Below the pieces are notes generated by a model. The model worked only from the letters and a program-made list of their open reading frames with translations, made no database searches and was not told the DNA's origin. From positions 5,580,001 to 5,644,000 of the forward strand of contig NZ_OY764190.1 of NCBI RefSeq assembly GCF_963668215.1: a stretch of DNA of 64,000 bases. Reading direction: 5' to 3'. Positions 8,196 through 17,804 of the stretch are shown piece by piece; within the stretch, counting starts at the first letter, position 1; each line of letters opens with the position of its first letter. The DNA comes from an uncultured Desulfosarcina sp. (GTDB taxonomy: Bacteria; Desulfobacterota; Desulfobacteria; Desulfobacterales; Desulfosarcinaceae). The translations under genes and the position numbers were made by a program.

Positions 8196-9194
8196 TCAAG
8201 CCCTTGCCGCACGCTCCTTTGTATGCCAGTTCCAGGCGCTTTCGATGATCGCTCCAAGGTCGTCATAAACCGGCTTCCATCCGAGTTCCTTTTTGATACG
8301 GTCTGAACTGGCAATCAAAATGGCCGGGTCTCCAGCGCGACGGGGGGCCTCCATAACGGGAATCTTGTGTCCGGTGACCGCCTCCGCTTTCCCGATGACC
8401 TCCCGCACCGAATATCCTTTGCTGCTGCCAAGATTGTAGACGGCACTTCCGGCGCCTTCCAGCAGGGCATCCAGTGCCAGCAGATGGGCCTGGGCCAGAT
8501 CGTTGACATGCACATAATCCCGGATGCAGGTACCATCCGTGGTAGGATAATCCGTACCGAATACCTGGATATGGTCCCTTTGGCCGGAAGCCGCCTGCAG
8601 GACAATGGGGATGAGGTGGGTTTCCGGATCATGCATTTCGCCGATTTCACCGGACCCGTCGGCGCCGGCCGCGTTGAAATACCGCAGGGCCACATACTTT
8701 AAATCATGAGCAGCGTCACAATCGGCCAGCATGCGCTCTACCGCAAGCTTGGTGTTGCCGTACGGGTTGGTGGGTATGCAAGGATGATCTTCGATAATGG
8801 GAATGGCTTCCGGCTCCCCGTAAACAGCTGCCGTGGAAGAAAAAATGAAATGTTTGACGCTATGCCGCACCATGGCGTCGAGCAGCGTGATCGTTGCCGC
8901 GATGTTGTTCCGATAATATTTCAGCGGGTGATGCATCGACTCTCCGACCTGGGAAAAAGCCGCAAAGTGCATCACCGCATCGATGGCGTGGCTGCTGAAC
9001 AGCTGATCCAGCGTTTTTCGATCCCCGAGATCGCCCGGCACAAACTCACCACCTTGAATCAGCTTCCGATTGCCGGTCGACAGGTTGTCCAGAACAACCA
9101 CCGCATGGTTGCCCCTGATCAATTTCCGCACCATATGCGAACCGATGTAACCGGCCCCGCCGACAACCAGAATGGTTTTCTTTTTATTGGGCAT
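8196..9194 (-). CDS. galE: UDP-glucose 4-epimerase
   Basis: Interconverts UDP-glucose and UDP-galactose in the cytoplasm to supply galactosyl donors. At 332 residues it has normal family length. The extended short-chain dehydrogenase fold shows GGAGYIG (12-18) for NAD, the catalytic serine/threonine region SSTAAVYG (119-126), and Tyr145 with Lys149 in NPYGNTK. The downstream DYVHV and YNLGSSKGYSV segments are typical of GalE. It is on the minus strand between the sulfurylase gene and prsT, with a palindromic repeat just upstream of its start. Confidence 0.93.
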   Translation of the reverse strand: MPNKKKTILVVGGAGYIGSHMVRKLIRGNHAVVVLDNLSTGNRKLIQGGEFVPGDLGDRKTLDQLFSSHAIDAVMHFAAFSQVGESMHHPLKYYRNNIAATITLLDAMVRHSVKHFIFSSTAAVYGEPEAIPIIEDHPCIPTNPYGNTKLAVERMLADCDAAHDLKYVALRYFNAAGADGSGEIGEMHDPETHLIPIVLQAASGQRDHIQVFGTDYPTTDGTCIRDYVHVNDLAQAHLLALDALLEGAGSAVYNLGSSKGYSVREVIGKAEAVTGHKIPVMEAPRRAGDPAILIASSDRIKKELGWKPVYDDLGAIIESAWNWHTKERAARA

Positions 9195-9255
9195 CGCTTG
9201 ATCCGTTCGCGTTCGTTGAATTTATAGGGATCTTTGGGGCTGCAGGCAACGGTTT

Positions 9256-9398
9256 CAGTGACCTTCCAGAAATAGGCAAATTTGGTCGAGATCGAGGCGC
9301 ACGAAAAATTTTACCGGAGGTATATGGTTGATATTCTGAGGATAAAATTTTTCGCGCAACAAAGATATCGAGCAAATTGGACATTTCAGGATGGGCAC
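9256..9398. repeat. 144-bp palindromic intergenic element, copy B
   Basis: Second copy of the element at 1323-1466, clearly similar over its whole length and in the same orientation. Termini are near CTTCCAGAAATAGGC and ATTTCAGGATGGGCAC. The inner arms ACGAAAAATTTTACC and GATAAAATTTTTCG are kept. It fills the gap between galE and the sulfurylase gene and ends 5 bp before the latter's stop codon. No target duplication can be defined with confidence. Confidence 0.75.
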
Positions 9399-9402
9399 GG
9401 TT

Positions 9403-11145
9403 TTAAATAAATCGTTTCTGCCCAAGATAAATCAATATCTCCTGAGCCGCCTCATCCGGCGTTTTATCGGTAGTATTGACGCGCACCTCCGGCGCCTCGG
9501 GAATTTCGTACGGGTCGTCGATGCCAGTATAGCCTTTGATCAGGCCGGCCCGGGCCTTGGCATACATGCCTTTGCGGTCGCGCTTTTCACAAACCTCCAG
9601 GGGCGTGGCCACATGGACTTCGATGAAGCCGCCACAGGCTTCGATATTGGCCCGAATTTCCGCCCTTGTGACCGCATAGGGGGCAATGGGCGCGCAAATG
9701 GCGACGCCCCGGTTTTTGGTGATTTCGCTGGCTACGAAGCCAATCCGTCGGACATTGATGTCCCGATGCTCCTTGGAAAAAGTCAGTTCGTTCGAAAGGT
9801 TCTGGCGAACGATGTCGCCGTCTAAAAGCGTTACCGGCCGCCTTCCGATCTCCAGCATCTTGGCATACAGCACGCGGGCGATGGTGGACTTACCGGCACC
9901 GGAAAGGCCGGTGAAGAAGACGGTGAAACCCTTTTTGGACGGCGGCGGATAGGCTTTTTTCAGTTCGCCCACGACCTCGGGGAACGTAACCCAGCGGGGA
10001 ATTTTCCGTCCGCTGCGGATACGGTCCCGAATGTCCAGACTGGTCAGGCTTACCACCTCGGTGCCTTCAGGAACCTCGTCCTTGGGGCTGAACACGTCTT
10101 CAAAAGGCTGATACACCAGTTCGTCGCAGGGGATATCGGCAACGCCGACCTCCTTGGCCAACGTATGCACCGTGTTCCAGGTTTCGCCGCTGTCGTAAAA
10201 CGGCGTCGCGCCATTATGGCAGCCGGGGTCGCCATGCTGGTGGCCGACGATAAAATGGGTGCAGCCATAGTTTCTGGCGACGATGCTCTGTAAAAGCGCA
10301 TCTTTTGGCCCGGCCATCCGCGAAAAAATCGGCAGAAGCGTCATTGTTGCCGATTCAGGGGGAAAATAGCCGAGAACATGGCGATAGCAGCGTACGCGTG
10401 TATAGTAATCGAAATCGCCGGGACCGCTTATCCCTACGCCGGGCATCAAAAGCAGATTGGCCCGGCTTTTGCGCATGGCACGGATGGCCATCTCATGTTC
10501 CGGCCGATGCATGGTGTTGGTTGTGTGAAAACCGACGATGCGGTGCCACCCCAATTTCTTGAAAAGCCCCCGCACCTCCGGCGGCGTCATCCTCAGCTGC
10601 CTGAAATCGTAATGCAGCGGCAGATTCATCACCTCAAGAGCGCCGCCGACATATACCTCTCCGGTACGATGAAACAAATGATAGACGCCCGGATGGCTCG
10701 GGTCGGTTGTTCCAAAAAGCAGGGAAGCCTCTTTTGCCTTGTCCGGCGTCCAGATATCTTCCACATGCATGACGGCCAGCAGAAATCCTTCCGGGTCCCG
10801 AATGGCAATGGATTGTCCGGCCTCCAGATTTTTCGCTGCGGTTTCAGATACATCCAGGCAGATGGGAATCGGCCACAGCGTGCCGTCCTGCAGCTTCATG
10901 CGATCCATGACGGACTCGTAGTTGCTGCGGGTCATGAAACCGGTCAGCGGAGAGAACGCACCGGTGGTGAGCAGCTCGAAATCGCACAATTGGCGATCAT
11001 CGAGGGTAATGCTGGGCAGATCCATGGACAACTTCTTGAGTATCGCCGACCGCTCCGGATCCACGATCAGGTCGACCTGTTTCCCGCCATGGTAATCGGG
11101 GTCACTCTTCTGGAAATCATTCATTTTTACAATATCATCGAACAA
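9403..11145 (-). CDS. Bifunctional ATP sulfurylase / APS kinase with altered sulfurylase motifs
   Basis: 580 residues: a PUA-like and sulfurylase catalytic domain (1-390) followed by an adenylylsulfate kinase (about 405-580) with P-loop GLSGAGKST (413-421). The pair would make PAPS from sulfate and ATP for polymer sulfation or assimilation. In the sulfurylase part the usual QTRNPxHRAH box is replaced by HTTNTMHRPEHE (207-218), and GRDHAGPG by GHQHGDPG (301-308). The arginines expected to hold sulfate/ATP phosphates are therefore changed. The kinase has ICAPIAPYAVTR, acceptable for CysC. The enzyme may be a divergent or repurposed nucleotidyltransferase. Its place in an EPS cluster suggests sugar decoration, which is inference. 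Confidence 0.85.
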   Translation of the reverse strand: MFDDIVKMNDFQKSDPDYHGGKQVDLIVDPERSAILKKLSMDLPSITLDDRQLCDFELLTTGAFSPLTGFMTRSNYESVMDRMKLQDGTLWPIPICLDVSETAAKNLEAGQSIAIRDPEGFLLAVMHVEDIWTPDKAKEASLLFGTTDPSHPGVYHLFHRTGEVYVGGALEVMNLPLHYDFRQLRMTPPEVRGLFKKLGWHRIVGFHTTNTMHRPEHEMAIRAMRKSRANLLLMPGVGISGPGDFDYYTRVRCYRHVLGYFPPESATMTLLPIFSRMAGPKDALLQSIVARNYGCTHFIVGHQHGDPGCHNGATPFYDSGETWNTVHTLAKEVGVADIPCDELVYQPFEDVFSPKDEVPEGTEVVSLTSLDIRDRIRSGRKIPRWVTFPEVVGELKKAYPPPSKKGFTVFFTGLSGAGKSTIARVLYAKMLEIGRRPVTLLDGDIVRQNLSNELTFSKEHRDINVRRIGFVASEITKNRGVAICAPIAPYAVTRAEIRANIEACGGFIEVHVATPLEVCEKRDRKGMYAKARAGLIKGYTGIDDPYEIPEAPEVRVNTTDKTPDEAAQEILIYLGQKRFI

Positions 11146-11363
11146 GTTTTTTAGTTGATTGATAGAAGCTCATTTTCACCAACCGTTGGTCTGGCCTATA
11201 TATTGGTTTTTAGTCAAACTATCAAGGATTTAAGATCAAAGGTCATGTAATTGGGGGTTTTTAAGAGGGTGGGTTGCAGCGATGCGAAGAACAAGGGATC
11301 GATGGACATCTAGAATCCTTGCCCGTCTATACGAATAACGGGCACGGCTATACGGTTATCGCA

Positions 11364-13340
11364 TCAATCATACACCACCGGGGAGGAAACCTCTTCGCCT
11401 TCATAGGCGGGAAAGTCTCTGATAAATTGCTGATCGAGCAGTTGCGTGGACAAGATGGCTACCAGGGCCATGTTCTCCCGTTCGCTGAGCAGGCTTCCCT
11501 GACGATTGCGGCACTTGGCCACCAGACGGCCGACTTTATCGGCATTAAAATAACCCTTGGCGCGAATCTGTTCTTCAGACAGCATCTCCTCAACGTAGTC
11601 CAGCCGTTCGTATCCAAAAAAGCAGCGGCTGATGGGTGCGCGATAGGGCTGCTTGGCCCGTTTGACCAACTCGCCCGGGATCACGTTTCTGGCAGCCTGT
11701 TTGAGCAGAAACTTCTCGTCCAACCCGTGGATCCGGAAACGCCTGGGGACCCGGCAGGCAAACTCGATGACCCGGTGATCGAGGTAGGGAAAGCGCCCTT
11801 CTATAGAGTTGGCCATGGCCATGCGGTCGCCCTGGGACGATAGCAGGTAGTTGGAAAGAAAAATGTTGATCTCCGTAAACTGGGCCCGCGAGACCGGGCT
11901 CCAGCGCATGAAATCCTCTGGTAGCGTCTCACAGAAACGCCCCACAAAACTATCCAGGGAGTCGTCGGTCGGCCGGAAACTGTCCGCCAAAAAGGTCTTC
12001 AACTGCGAGGTGTTGTGCCAGCGCAGCAGGTGAGAGTAAACCGGTGAATCCGTGGCGAGAAGGTCTTTTTTGAAAAAACCCTCCAGGAACTGCCGTGAAC
12101 GGGTGTTGGCACCAGAAAAGATGTAAGGATACAGCCTTTCCAGGAGCTTGGGCCGCTCTTTGGAGTCCGGCTGGCGGGCCCAGAAACGGCGGATCTTGTC
12201 TTCCTTGAAGATGTTATAGCCGGCGAAGATCTCATCCGCGCCTTCACCGGTGAGCACCACCCTGAAGTCGCTCTGCCGCACCAGCCTGGAAAGCATATAC
12301 AACGGCGCCGGTGCAGTCCGGATAATGGGGGTTTCGGTGTGCCAGACAATCTTGGGGAACAGGGCGCCGATGTCCGCTTCCGTGCAGCGCACATCCTGAT
12401 GGTCGGTTTTCAGGGATTTAACAGCGATGGACTGATAGGCCGACTCATCAAAACGGGTGTCGGAAAAGCTGACCGAAAAGGTACTGAGCCGGTTGTTGAA
12501 GTTGCGCTTCACCAGCGAACTGATGTAGGTGCTGTCGATTCCGCCGCTGAGATAAGCGCCTACGGGCACGTCCGCCCGCAGCCGGATCCGCGATGCATCA
12601 AGCATCAGCGACCGGAGTTCTTCCACCCAGTCGGCCAGGGAGCGTTCTCCGTGGTCTTCATGACCGAAGTCAGGAGACCAGAAGGATTGGACGTGCAGCC
12701 CCTCGGCATCGATCCGCGCGCAATGCCCGGGCAACAGCTGGTAAATATCCGTAAAGGGCGTCAGTTCACGCAGGGGGGCCCAGCAGGTGAAGACATCTGA
12801 CAGGGCCACCGGGTCCAGTTGTCGCGGCACGGACGGATCGACCAGCAGCGCTTTGATTTCGCTGGCAAAGAGGGTGCGGCCGTTTTGATGATGATAAAAC
12901 AGCGGACGGATGCCCACCCGGTCTCGTGCCAATAGCAGGGATTGTGTATTGGCGTCCCAGATGGCCAGAGCAAACTGACCGTTGAGCAGTGGGAACATGT
13001 CGGTTCCCTTTTCCTCGTACAGGTGGACCAGGACCTCCGTGTCCGTCTGGCTGTAAAAGCGATGCCCTTTGGCCTCCAGTTCCTTTCTCAACTCCGGGTA
13101 ATTGAAAATCTCGCCGTTGAAGACGATCCAGACCGTCTTGTCCTCGTTGTGGAGCGGTTGATTCCCGGCGCTGCTCAGGTCGATAATGCTCAAGCGGGCG
13201 TGCCCCAGGCCCACCGGTCCGTGCATGTAGAGTCCTGAAGCATCCGGTCCGCGATGGTGCATCAGCGCCACCATGCGGGTCAAAAGATCCTGTTTGTCTT
13301 CATTTCCCGTAAAGTTGATGATTCCAGCAATTCCACACAT
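11364..13340 (-). CDS. asnB: Asparagine synthase-type glutamine amidotransferase
   Basis: About 658 residues when started at the ATG that gives MCGIAG, so that Cys2 becomes the N-terminal nucleophile; the upstream start (13352) would add four residues and block it. The N-terminal Ntn glutaminase (1-210) has MHHRGPDASG, and the synthetase domain has the PP-loop SGGIDS. Exosortase-A loci often carry such amidotransferases, thought to amidate sugar acids or peptides rather than make asparagine; that role here is inference. A 217-bp gap with no visible gene separates it from the downstream sulfurylase gene. Confidence 0.9.
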   Translation of the reverse strand: MCGIAGIINFTGNEDKQDLLTRMVALMHHRGPDASGLYMHGPVGLGHARLSIIDLSSAGNQPLHNEDKTVWIVFNGEIFNYPELRKELEAKGHRFYSQTDTEVLVHLYEEKGTDMFPLLNGQFALAIWDANTQSLLLARDRVGIRPLFYHHQNGRTLFASEIKALLVDPSVPRQLDPVALSDVFTCWAPLRELTPFTDIYQLLPGHCARIDAEGLHVQSFWSPDFGHEDHGERSLADWVEELRSLMLDASRIRLRADVPVGAYLSGGIDSTYISSLVKRNFNNRLSTFSVSFSDTRFDESAYQSIAVKSLKTDHQDVRCTEADIGALFPKIVWHTETPIIRTAPAPLYMLSRLVRQSDFRVVLTGEGADEIFAGYNIFKEDKIRRFWARQPDSKERPKLLERLYPYIFSGANTRSRQFLEGFFKKDLLATDSPVYSHLLRWHNTSQLKTFLADSFRPTDDSLDSFVGRFCETLPEDFMRWSPVSRAQFTEINIFLSNYLLSSQGDRMAMANSIEGRFPYLDHRVIEFACRVPRRFRIHGLDEKFLLKQAARNVIPGELVKRAKQPYRAPISRCFFGYERLDYVEEMLSEEQIRAKGYFNADKVGRLVAKCRNRQGSLLSERENMALVAILSTQLLDQQFIRDFPAYEGEEVSSPVVYD

Positions 13341-13474
13341 GGTTAGTCCCACCTCGTTTTATCAATCAATATGCGTTTTGGCGAACCTTAGGTCAATCAT
13401 ATCGTCAAAGTATAGGCATAGTGCCTCATATTGGCGATTCACGATCCACAAGCACTATAAGACACACGCCTCGC

Positions 13475-14578
13475 TCAAGGAAAGCGCCATACCCTACCCT
13501 TTCGCCAAATCTCGACGCCGATCCAGGCCCCAAATGTATTCAGCACCAAATCCATCAGGCTGGACACCCGCATGGGGATCCAGGCTTGGGAAAGCTCGAT
13601 AGCCAGGCTCAATAACAGACACGCCAGTACGGCAATCCAGCGCCCATGCCGGGCAGCCGGCCCCGCTGTACTCTGGATCAAACCGTAGAAAACGATGCCC
13701 AGCGGTACGAAGCCCATCACATTGACCAGGGTGTCGAAAACCATTGGCCGGCTCCACCTGGCATGCAGTCCTTGGAGCCCGAGAAAGCTTTTCTCCAAAG
13801 TCACCAGCTTTTCAGGCACGAAGAGCGAAGAACCCGCATCCTGCCCCTTCAAGGCATCGCTGTGGCTCGTGTTTAAAGAGAAAAGCATCAGGGATAGATC
13901 CGGGTTTGTAGTGGCGAACAATCCACCGGCTGCCCATAGACGGTGGCGCTGCAGGATTGCCTCGCCGTCGAAGTCCGTTGCGGTGATCGCCAGTCCTTGG
14001 AAAACACCCTTCCAACCATGGGTGGCCTTGACGGAGTTGCCCAGCACCAACCTCAGTTCCGGGCCGCTGTCAGGAATGGCAAGCCGCATATCCCTTTTCG
14101 CGTCCACCAGAACACCGTCCACATACAGGCGCGTGCCCTGTCTGCCGGAAACAACCGCCACGTAATGTTCTCTAATCGCTGAAAAGACATCTCTGGCAAC
14201 CACCCTGGGCCGGCGCTGCCTGAAATCGTAGTCGTCGCCGTTCATCGCAATCAGCGAATCACGATACTGCCAGATCACCAACTGCCGGCTGTCCGCACCG
14301 TCGTGGATCACGACCAGCGGATTGAATCCCTGCAAGTCCGCGCTTGCCGGCGTTACGGCCATTTCAATGGTAAAAGATGCCGGATTCCGATCCGACCATT
14401 TTGCTCGTAGATTTTCGACAATGGCCATGCCATGGCCATTAAACCGGATGCCTGTTTTATCCATGAGCCATTGCGCATCGTTGGTCAAGGCCCCGCCCTT
14501 GGGACGCAGACCAAAAAAAAGGGCGACCAGCACCATAAAAATGGTGATGGCCGCCCATGCAAAGGATGATTTCTTCAT
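13475..14578 (-). CDS. LamG-like domain plus VanZ family membrane protein
   Basis: 367 residues. A signal anchor at 7-25 is followed by a concanavalin/LamG-like beta-sandwich (about 40-240; WSDRNPASFTIEM, GTRLYVDGVLV). A VanZ domain (about 265-360) follows with helices and the typical IELSQAW..R..SLMDLVLNTFGA signature. VanZ proteins are inner-membrane proteins of unclear biochemistry, common in polysaccharide loci. Linking one to a sugar-binding-like sandwich suggests glycan recognition at the membrane (inference). A second VanZ protein, with a different sandwich domain and a frameshift, is at 20689-21619. Confidence 0.82.
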   Translation of the reverse strand: MKKSSFAWAAITIFMVLVALFFGLRPKGGALTNDAQWLMDKTGIRFNGHGMAIVENLRAKWSDRNPASFTIEMAVTPASADLQGFNPLVVIHDGADSRQLVIWQYRDSLIAMNGDDYDFRQRRPRVVARDVFSAIREHYVAVVSGRQGTRLYVDGVLVDAKRDMRLAIPDSGPELRLVLGNSVKATHGWKGVFQGLAITATDFDGEAILQRHRLWAAGGLFATTNPDLSLMLFSLNTSHSDALKGQDAGSSLFVPEKLVTLEKSFLGLQGLHARWSRPMVFDTLVNVMGFVPLGIVFYGLIQSTAGPAARHGRWIAVLACLLLSLAIELSQAWIPMRVSSLMDLVLNTFGAWIGVEIWRKGRVWRFP

Positions 14579-14597
14579 CTACAGAATATCTTTTAAT

Positions 14598-14701
14598 GGG
14601 ACACGGATGAACGCGGATGAACACGGATCGGGCGTAATAATTTCAGCTTCGCTGAATGGAAAACATTTTTGATCCGTGTGTATCCGTGGAAATCCGTGTC
14701 C
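14598..14701. repeat. ACACGGAT-type long hairpin repeat, copy 1
   Basis: An imperfect inverted repeat of about 104 bp. The left arm has three CGGAT units (GGACACGGATGAACGCGG and on); the right arm has three ATCCGTG-type units ending in AATCCGTGTCC. The centre is the small palindrome TTCAGCTTCGCTGAA (14642-14656). Related copies lie at 17527, 18456, 19779, 21725, 23183 and 24247, with half copies at 22966 and 24481. It lies just upstream of the LamG/VanZ gene. Confidence 0.8.
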
Positions 14702-14985
14702 AATTCTATTTTTTCGCTTTTCTCTCCTTGCTCTCAGCTCTTCGCTCTCCTCTCTGTGCTGTCCCACATCGCATATCCCAAATCTCATATCCCATCGCTT
14801 TTAACCAAATCAACCAATCAACCGACATAAAACCAGTGAAACAAATTAAACGGCCTTCTCCGCGCCCTCTGCGCCTCTGCGGTGAAAAAAATCAGCCTCA
14901 ACCTCACCCCACATCGCATATCTCATATCGCCCATCGCCCATCACCTATAGCCTCTACTCCCTTCAACCTACAACCTACCACCGA
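14702..14985. repeat. Low-complexity syllable repeats between rfbB and the VanZ gene
   Basis: No gene is seen here. The stretch is a chain of short pyrimidine-rich or A-rich motifs: CTC/TCTC runs, CATATCCCAAATCTCATATC, AACCAATCAACCAATCAACC, CTCTGCGCCTCTGCGG and CATATCGCCCATCGCCCATC. The same motif types recur in other gaps between 14.6 and 25 kb. Confidence 0.6.
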
Positions 14986-16074
14986 CTACCTCCCCCCATA
15001 ATTCGTCTCAATCCAATCCCGATAAGCACCGCTGGTAACATTGGCCACCCATTCGGAATGATCCAGGTACCATTGAACGGTTTTGCGGATGCCGCTTTCA
15101 AATGTCTCTTCGGGCTGCCAGCCGATTTCGGCCTCGATCTTGGCAGCGTCGATGGCGTAGCGCCGGTCGTGCCCGGGCCTGTCGGTGACAAAAGTAATCA
15201 GCTGGTCGTACCCCTGCCCGTTGCCGCGGGGGGCCAGCTCGTCCAGAATGCTGCATAGGGTGTGCACCACGTCCAGATTGGTCTTCTCGCTCCTGCCCCC
15301 GATGTTGTATACGCTGCCGGGAATACCTTTTGCCAGAACATCCAGTATGGCGCGGCAGTGATCGGTCACGTAAAGCCAGTCGCGGATGTTGGCCCCGTCA
15401 CCGTATACGGGAATGGGTTTTTCGGCCAGGGCATTGTGGATCACCAGGGGGATCAGTTTTTCCGGGAACTGGTAAGGGCCGTAGTTGTTGGAGCAGTTGG
15501 TGGTCAGGGTCGGCAGCCCATAGGTGTGAAAAAAGGCCCGGGCCAGGTGGTCCGAGGCGGCTTTGGATGCAGAGTAGGGACTGTTGGGCGCGTAGGCCGT
15601 CGTCTCCGAAAAGGGCGGATCGTCATCTCCGAGAGAACCGTAGACCTCGTCGGTGGATACGTGCAGAAAGCGAAAATCGGATCGCTTCTCGCCCTGCAGA
15701 TTTTGCCAGTAGTTACGGGCCTCCTGCAGCAGATTGAAGGTGCCGACCACATTGGTCTGGATGAAGTCGTCCGGCGCGGATATGGAACGGTCCACATGGC
15801 TCTCTGCGGCAAAATTGACGATGGCTGCCGGTCGATGGGTTTCGAGCAATTCGGCCACCAGCTGCCGATCTCCGATGTCGCCCTTTACGAAAATGTGGCG
15901 CGGGTCGTCGGCCAGTGCTGCCAGGCTTTCCAGGTTGCCGGCATAGGTCAGTTTATCCAGGTTGACCACGGTACTGCCACCGGCTTTCAAGGCGGCATGC
16001 ACAAAATTGGCGCCGATGAAACCGGCCCCTCCCGTGACGATAATGGTGTTTTCGCTTTTGGTTGTATCACTCAT
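14986..16074 (-). CDS. rfbB: dTDP-glucose 4,6-dehydratase
   Basis: Converts dTDP-glucose to dTDP-4-keto-6-deoxyglucose, the second step of dTDP-L-rhamnose synthesis. The start chosen gives MSDTTKSENTIIVTGG, 362 residues; an upstream ATG at 16125 would add a 17-residue tail unlike the family. GGAGFIG is the NAD site, the HVSTDEVYGSLG segment carries the catalytic Thr-Asp-Glu, and YSASKAASD gives Tyr and Lys. It is downstream of rfbD on the same strand but separated by 481 bp of non-coding repeats. Confidence 0.94.
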   Translation of the reverse strand: MSDTTKSENTIIVTGGAGFIGANFVHAALKAGGSTVVNLDKLTYAGNLESLAALADDPRHIFVKGDIGDRQLVAELLETHRPAAIVNFAAESHVDRSISAPDDFIQTNVVGTFNLLQEARNYWQNLQGEKRSDFRFLHVSTDEVYGSLGDDDPPFSETTAYAPNSPYSASKAASDHLARAFFHTYGLPTLTTNCSNNYGPYQFPEKLIPLVIHNALAEKPIPVYGDGANIRDWLYVTDHCRAILDVLAKGIPGSVYNIGGRSEKTNLDVVHTLCSILDELAPRGNGQGYDQLITFVTDRPGHDRRYAIDAAKIEAEIGWQPEETFESGIRKTVQWYLDHSEWVANVTSGAYRDWIETNYGGR

Positions 16075-16555
16075 TTGTCTGGTACTCGCATTTTTTCTCT
16101 GCAGCTTATGAGTAGTGCCCGTCAAAAATCACCGGCCACCTGCTTGGCGGGTGGTTTGATGAAGCCCCCTCCGAAGGGGTGCTGAAATCTAATCCCATGA
16201 ACGTCGACCGTCCAATATTGACCAATGTTTCTTCTCGCGCCCGCTTCGCTCGAGCGCGCAGAGACACAGAGGTGTTTTTTTGGCATTCGCCCAACCGTTC
16301 TGTTGTTCTCTCTCTGTGGCCTCTGCGGCTCTGCGAGAGATTGTCTTTTTATCGAATGACGGAGCGAAGCGATTTCCACATTCGACGTTGAGTGTTCGAT
16401 GTTCAGTGTTCGACGTTCACAAGAATTTACCGATTGAAGGTCTCGCCGGACCGGTCCGAACCTCTTCGGGTCGCTCGTGCATACCCCGAGGTTTAGGCTG
16501 GCTTTATTTACGGATAAGCACTTAATTTACTGCAATTAGCATTTCTGGATTGGCA
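16075..16555. other. Non-coding gap between rfbD and rfbB with mixed repeats
   Basis: No gene is supported. The gap holds a hairpin CCCCCTCCGAAGGGG, copies of the CTCTGCGGCTCTGCG motif near 16310-16345, and three tandem units of the TGTTCGACGTTCAG type near 16380-16425. At 16541-16558 there is a lone terminus (ATTTCTGGATTGGCACTA) of the 144-bp palindromic element; its last bases supply the rfbD stop codon. A diverged opposite terminus may lie at 16113-16130. Confidence 0.55.
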
Positions 16556-17434
16556 CTATGTATACAATCCATCGACCATCCGATCCAGACTGCCTTTCCA
16601 GTCCACGGTTTTGATACCAAAGGATTCAGTAAAGCGGGTGCAGTCCAAGGCCGAATACGCCGGGCGCGGCGTCGGTGTCGGATACTCTTCCGTTGTTATG
16701 GGAACAATCGTTTCAACCTGGAACTTCTCGTACCTGGAAGCCGATTGAATCGCCTGCTGGGCTAATTGGTGCCAACTGACAACTCCCCGGTTGCAATAAT
16801 GAACCGTTCCATAAGATAATTCCTTGTTTCTCAACCACTGTTTTACAATCTTTATTATGGCCTCCGCCAGGTCTCCGGCATACGTCGGGCACCCGTATTG
16901 ATCGGCGACTACGCGCAGCTCCTTTCTTTCCCTGGCCAGCCGCAGTATGGTTTTCACGAAATTGTTGCCGTGAATTCCATACAGCCAGGACGTACGGATG
17001 ATCAGATGCCGATCCAACCGCTCCCGCAAAACCTTTTCGCCGGCGGCCTTGCTCTGCCCGTAGACGCCCAGTGGATCGATGGGGTCGTCCGGTTGATACG
17101 GTGAAGTCGCCGTGCCGTTGAAAACGTAGTCGGTGGAGATGTGGATCAGGGGCAGGTCATGTTCCCCGCAGGCATCCGCCAGATGCGCGACGCCATCCCG
17201 ATTCACGGCAAAAGCAGTGGCTGCATCGCTTTCGGCCTTGTCCACTGCCGTATATGCCGCCGCATTGACCACTGCGGTCCAGCGCTCCCGGGCAACCAGT
17301 TGATCAAGGGCTTTAGCATGGGTCATATCCAACTCTGGCAAATCCACGCCCACCGTTTCGATGTCGTGGCTTTCCGCGCAACGTTCCAACGCCCATCCCA
17401 GTTGGCCTTTATTTCCAATTATCAGAACGGTCAT
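16556..17434 (-). CDS. rfbD: dTDP-4-dehydrorhamnose reductase
   Basis: Final step of dTDP-L-rhamnose synthesis, using NAD(P)H. 292 residues, normal length. The N-terminal IIGNKGQLGWAL binds the cofactor, HISTDYVFNG is the family signature, and YGQSKAAGE provides the catalytic Tyr and Lys. Minus strand, in the order rfbA-rfbC-rfbD-rfbB along transcription. The stop codon lies in the end of a palindromic repeat terminus, so the C-terminal end may have been trimmed or replaced by the insertion. Confidence 0.93.
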   Translation of the reverse strand: MTVLIIGNKGQLGWALERCAESHDIETVGVDLPELDMTHAKALDQLVARERWTAVVNAAAYTAVDKAESDAATAFAVNRDGVAHLADACGEHDLPLIHISTDYVFNGTATSPYQPDDPIDPLGVYGQSKAAGEKVLRERLDRHLIIRTSWLYGIHGNNFVKTILRLARERKELRVVADQYGCPTYAGDLAEAIIKIVKQWLRNKELSYGTVHYCNRGVVSWHQLAQQAIQSASRYEKFQVETIVPITTEEYPTPTPRPAYSALDCTRFTESFGIKTVDWKGSLDRMVDGLYT

Positions 17435-17526
17435 TGTTTATCTCTCATCGAATTCCAAAAATATTTTCCCACCGCCGGTGGCCTATTGCTCATCGTCTAT
17501 CAGCGGAGTACCGTTGTAGTTGTATA

Positions 17527-17628
17527 GGACACGGATGAACGCGGATGAACACGGATTGGGCGTAATAATTTCAGCTTCGCTGAATAAAAAAATTCTTTAT
17601 CCGCGTGTATCCGCGAAAATCCGTGTCC
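17527..17628. repeat. ACACGGAT-type long hairpin repeat, copy 2 (rfbC-rfbD gap)
   Basis: Same design as copy 1: a left arm of three CGGAT units, centre TTCAGCTTCGCTGAA, and a right arm ending ATCCGTGTCC. It lies 93 bp upstream of rfbD. The rest of the gap down to 17805 contains low-complexity stretches (AATCAAACCAATAAAACC, CTCTGCGCCCTCTGCG, CATATCTCAAATCTCAC) and no gene. Confidence 0.8.
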
Positions 17629-17804
17629 CATTCTATGTCTTTTTCTCCTCCATCCAACATCGCAAATCTCATATCCCCATGGCCTGTAGCCCCACGCCTA
17701 TCGCCCCAACGAATCAAACCAATAAAACCAACTCAACCAACTAACCTTTTCTCTGCGCCCTCTGCGTCTCCACGGTGATTATCCCATAACCTATATCTCA
17801 AATC

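Noticed and set aside
14598..14701. Rho-independent terminator
   Set aside because: The hairpin is long and imperfect, lacks a T-run at its base and occurs both upstream and downstream of genes.
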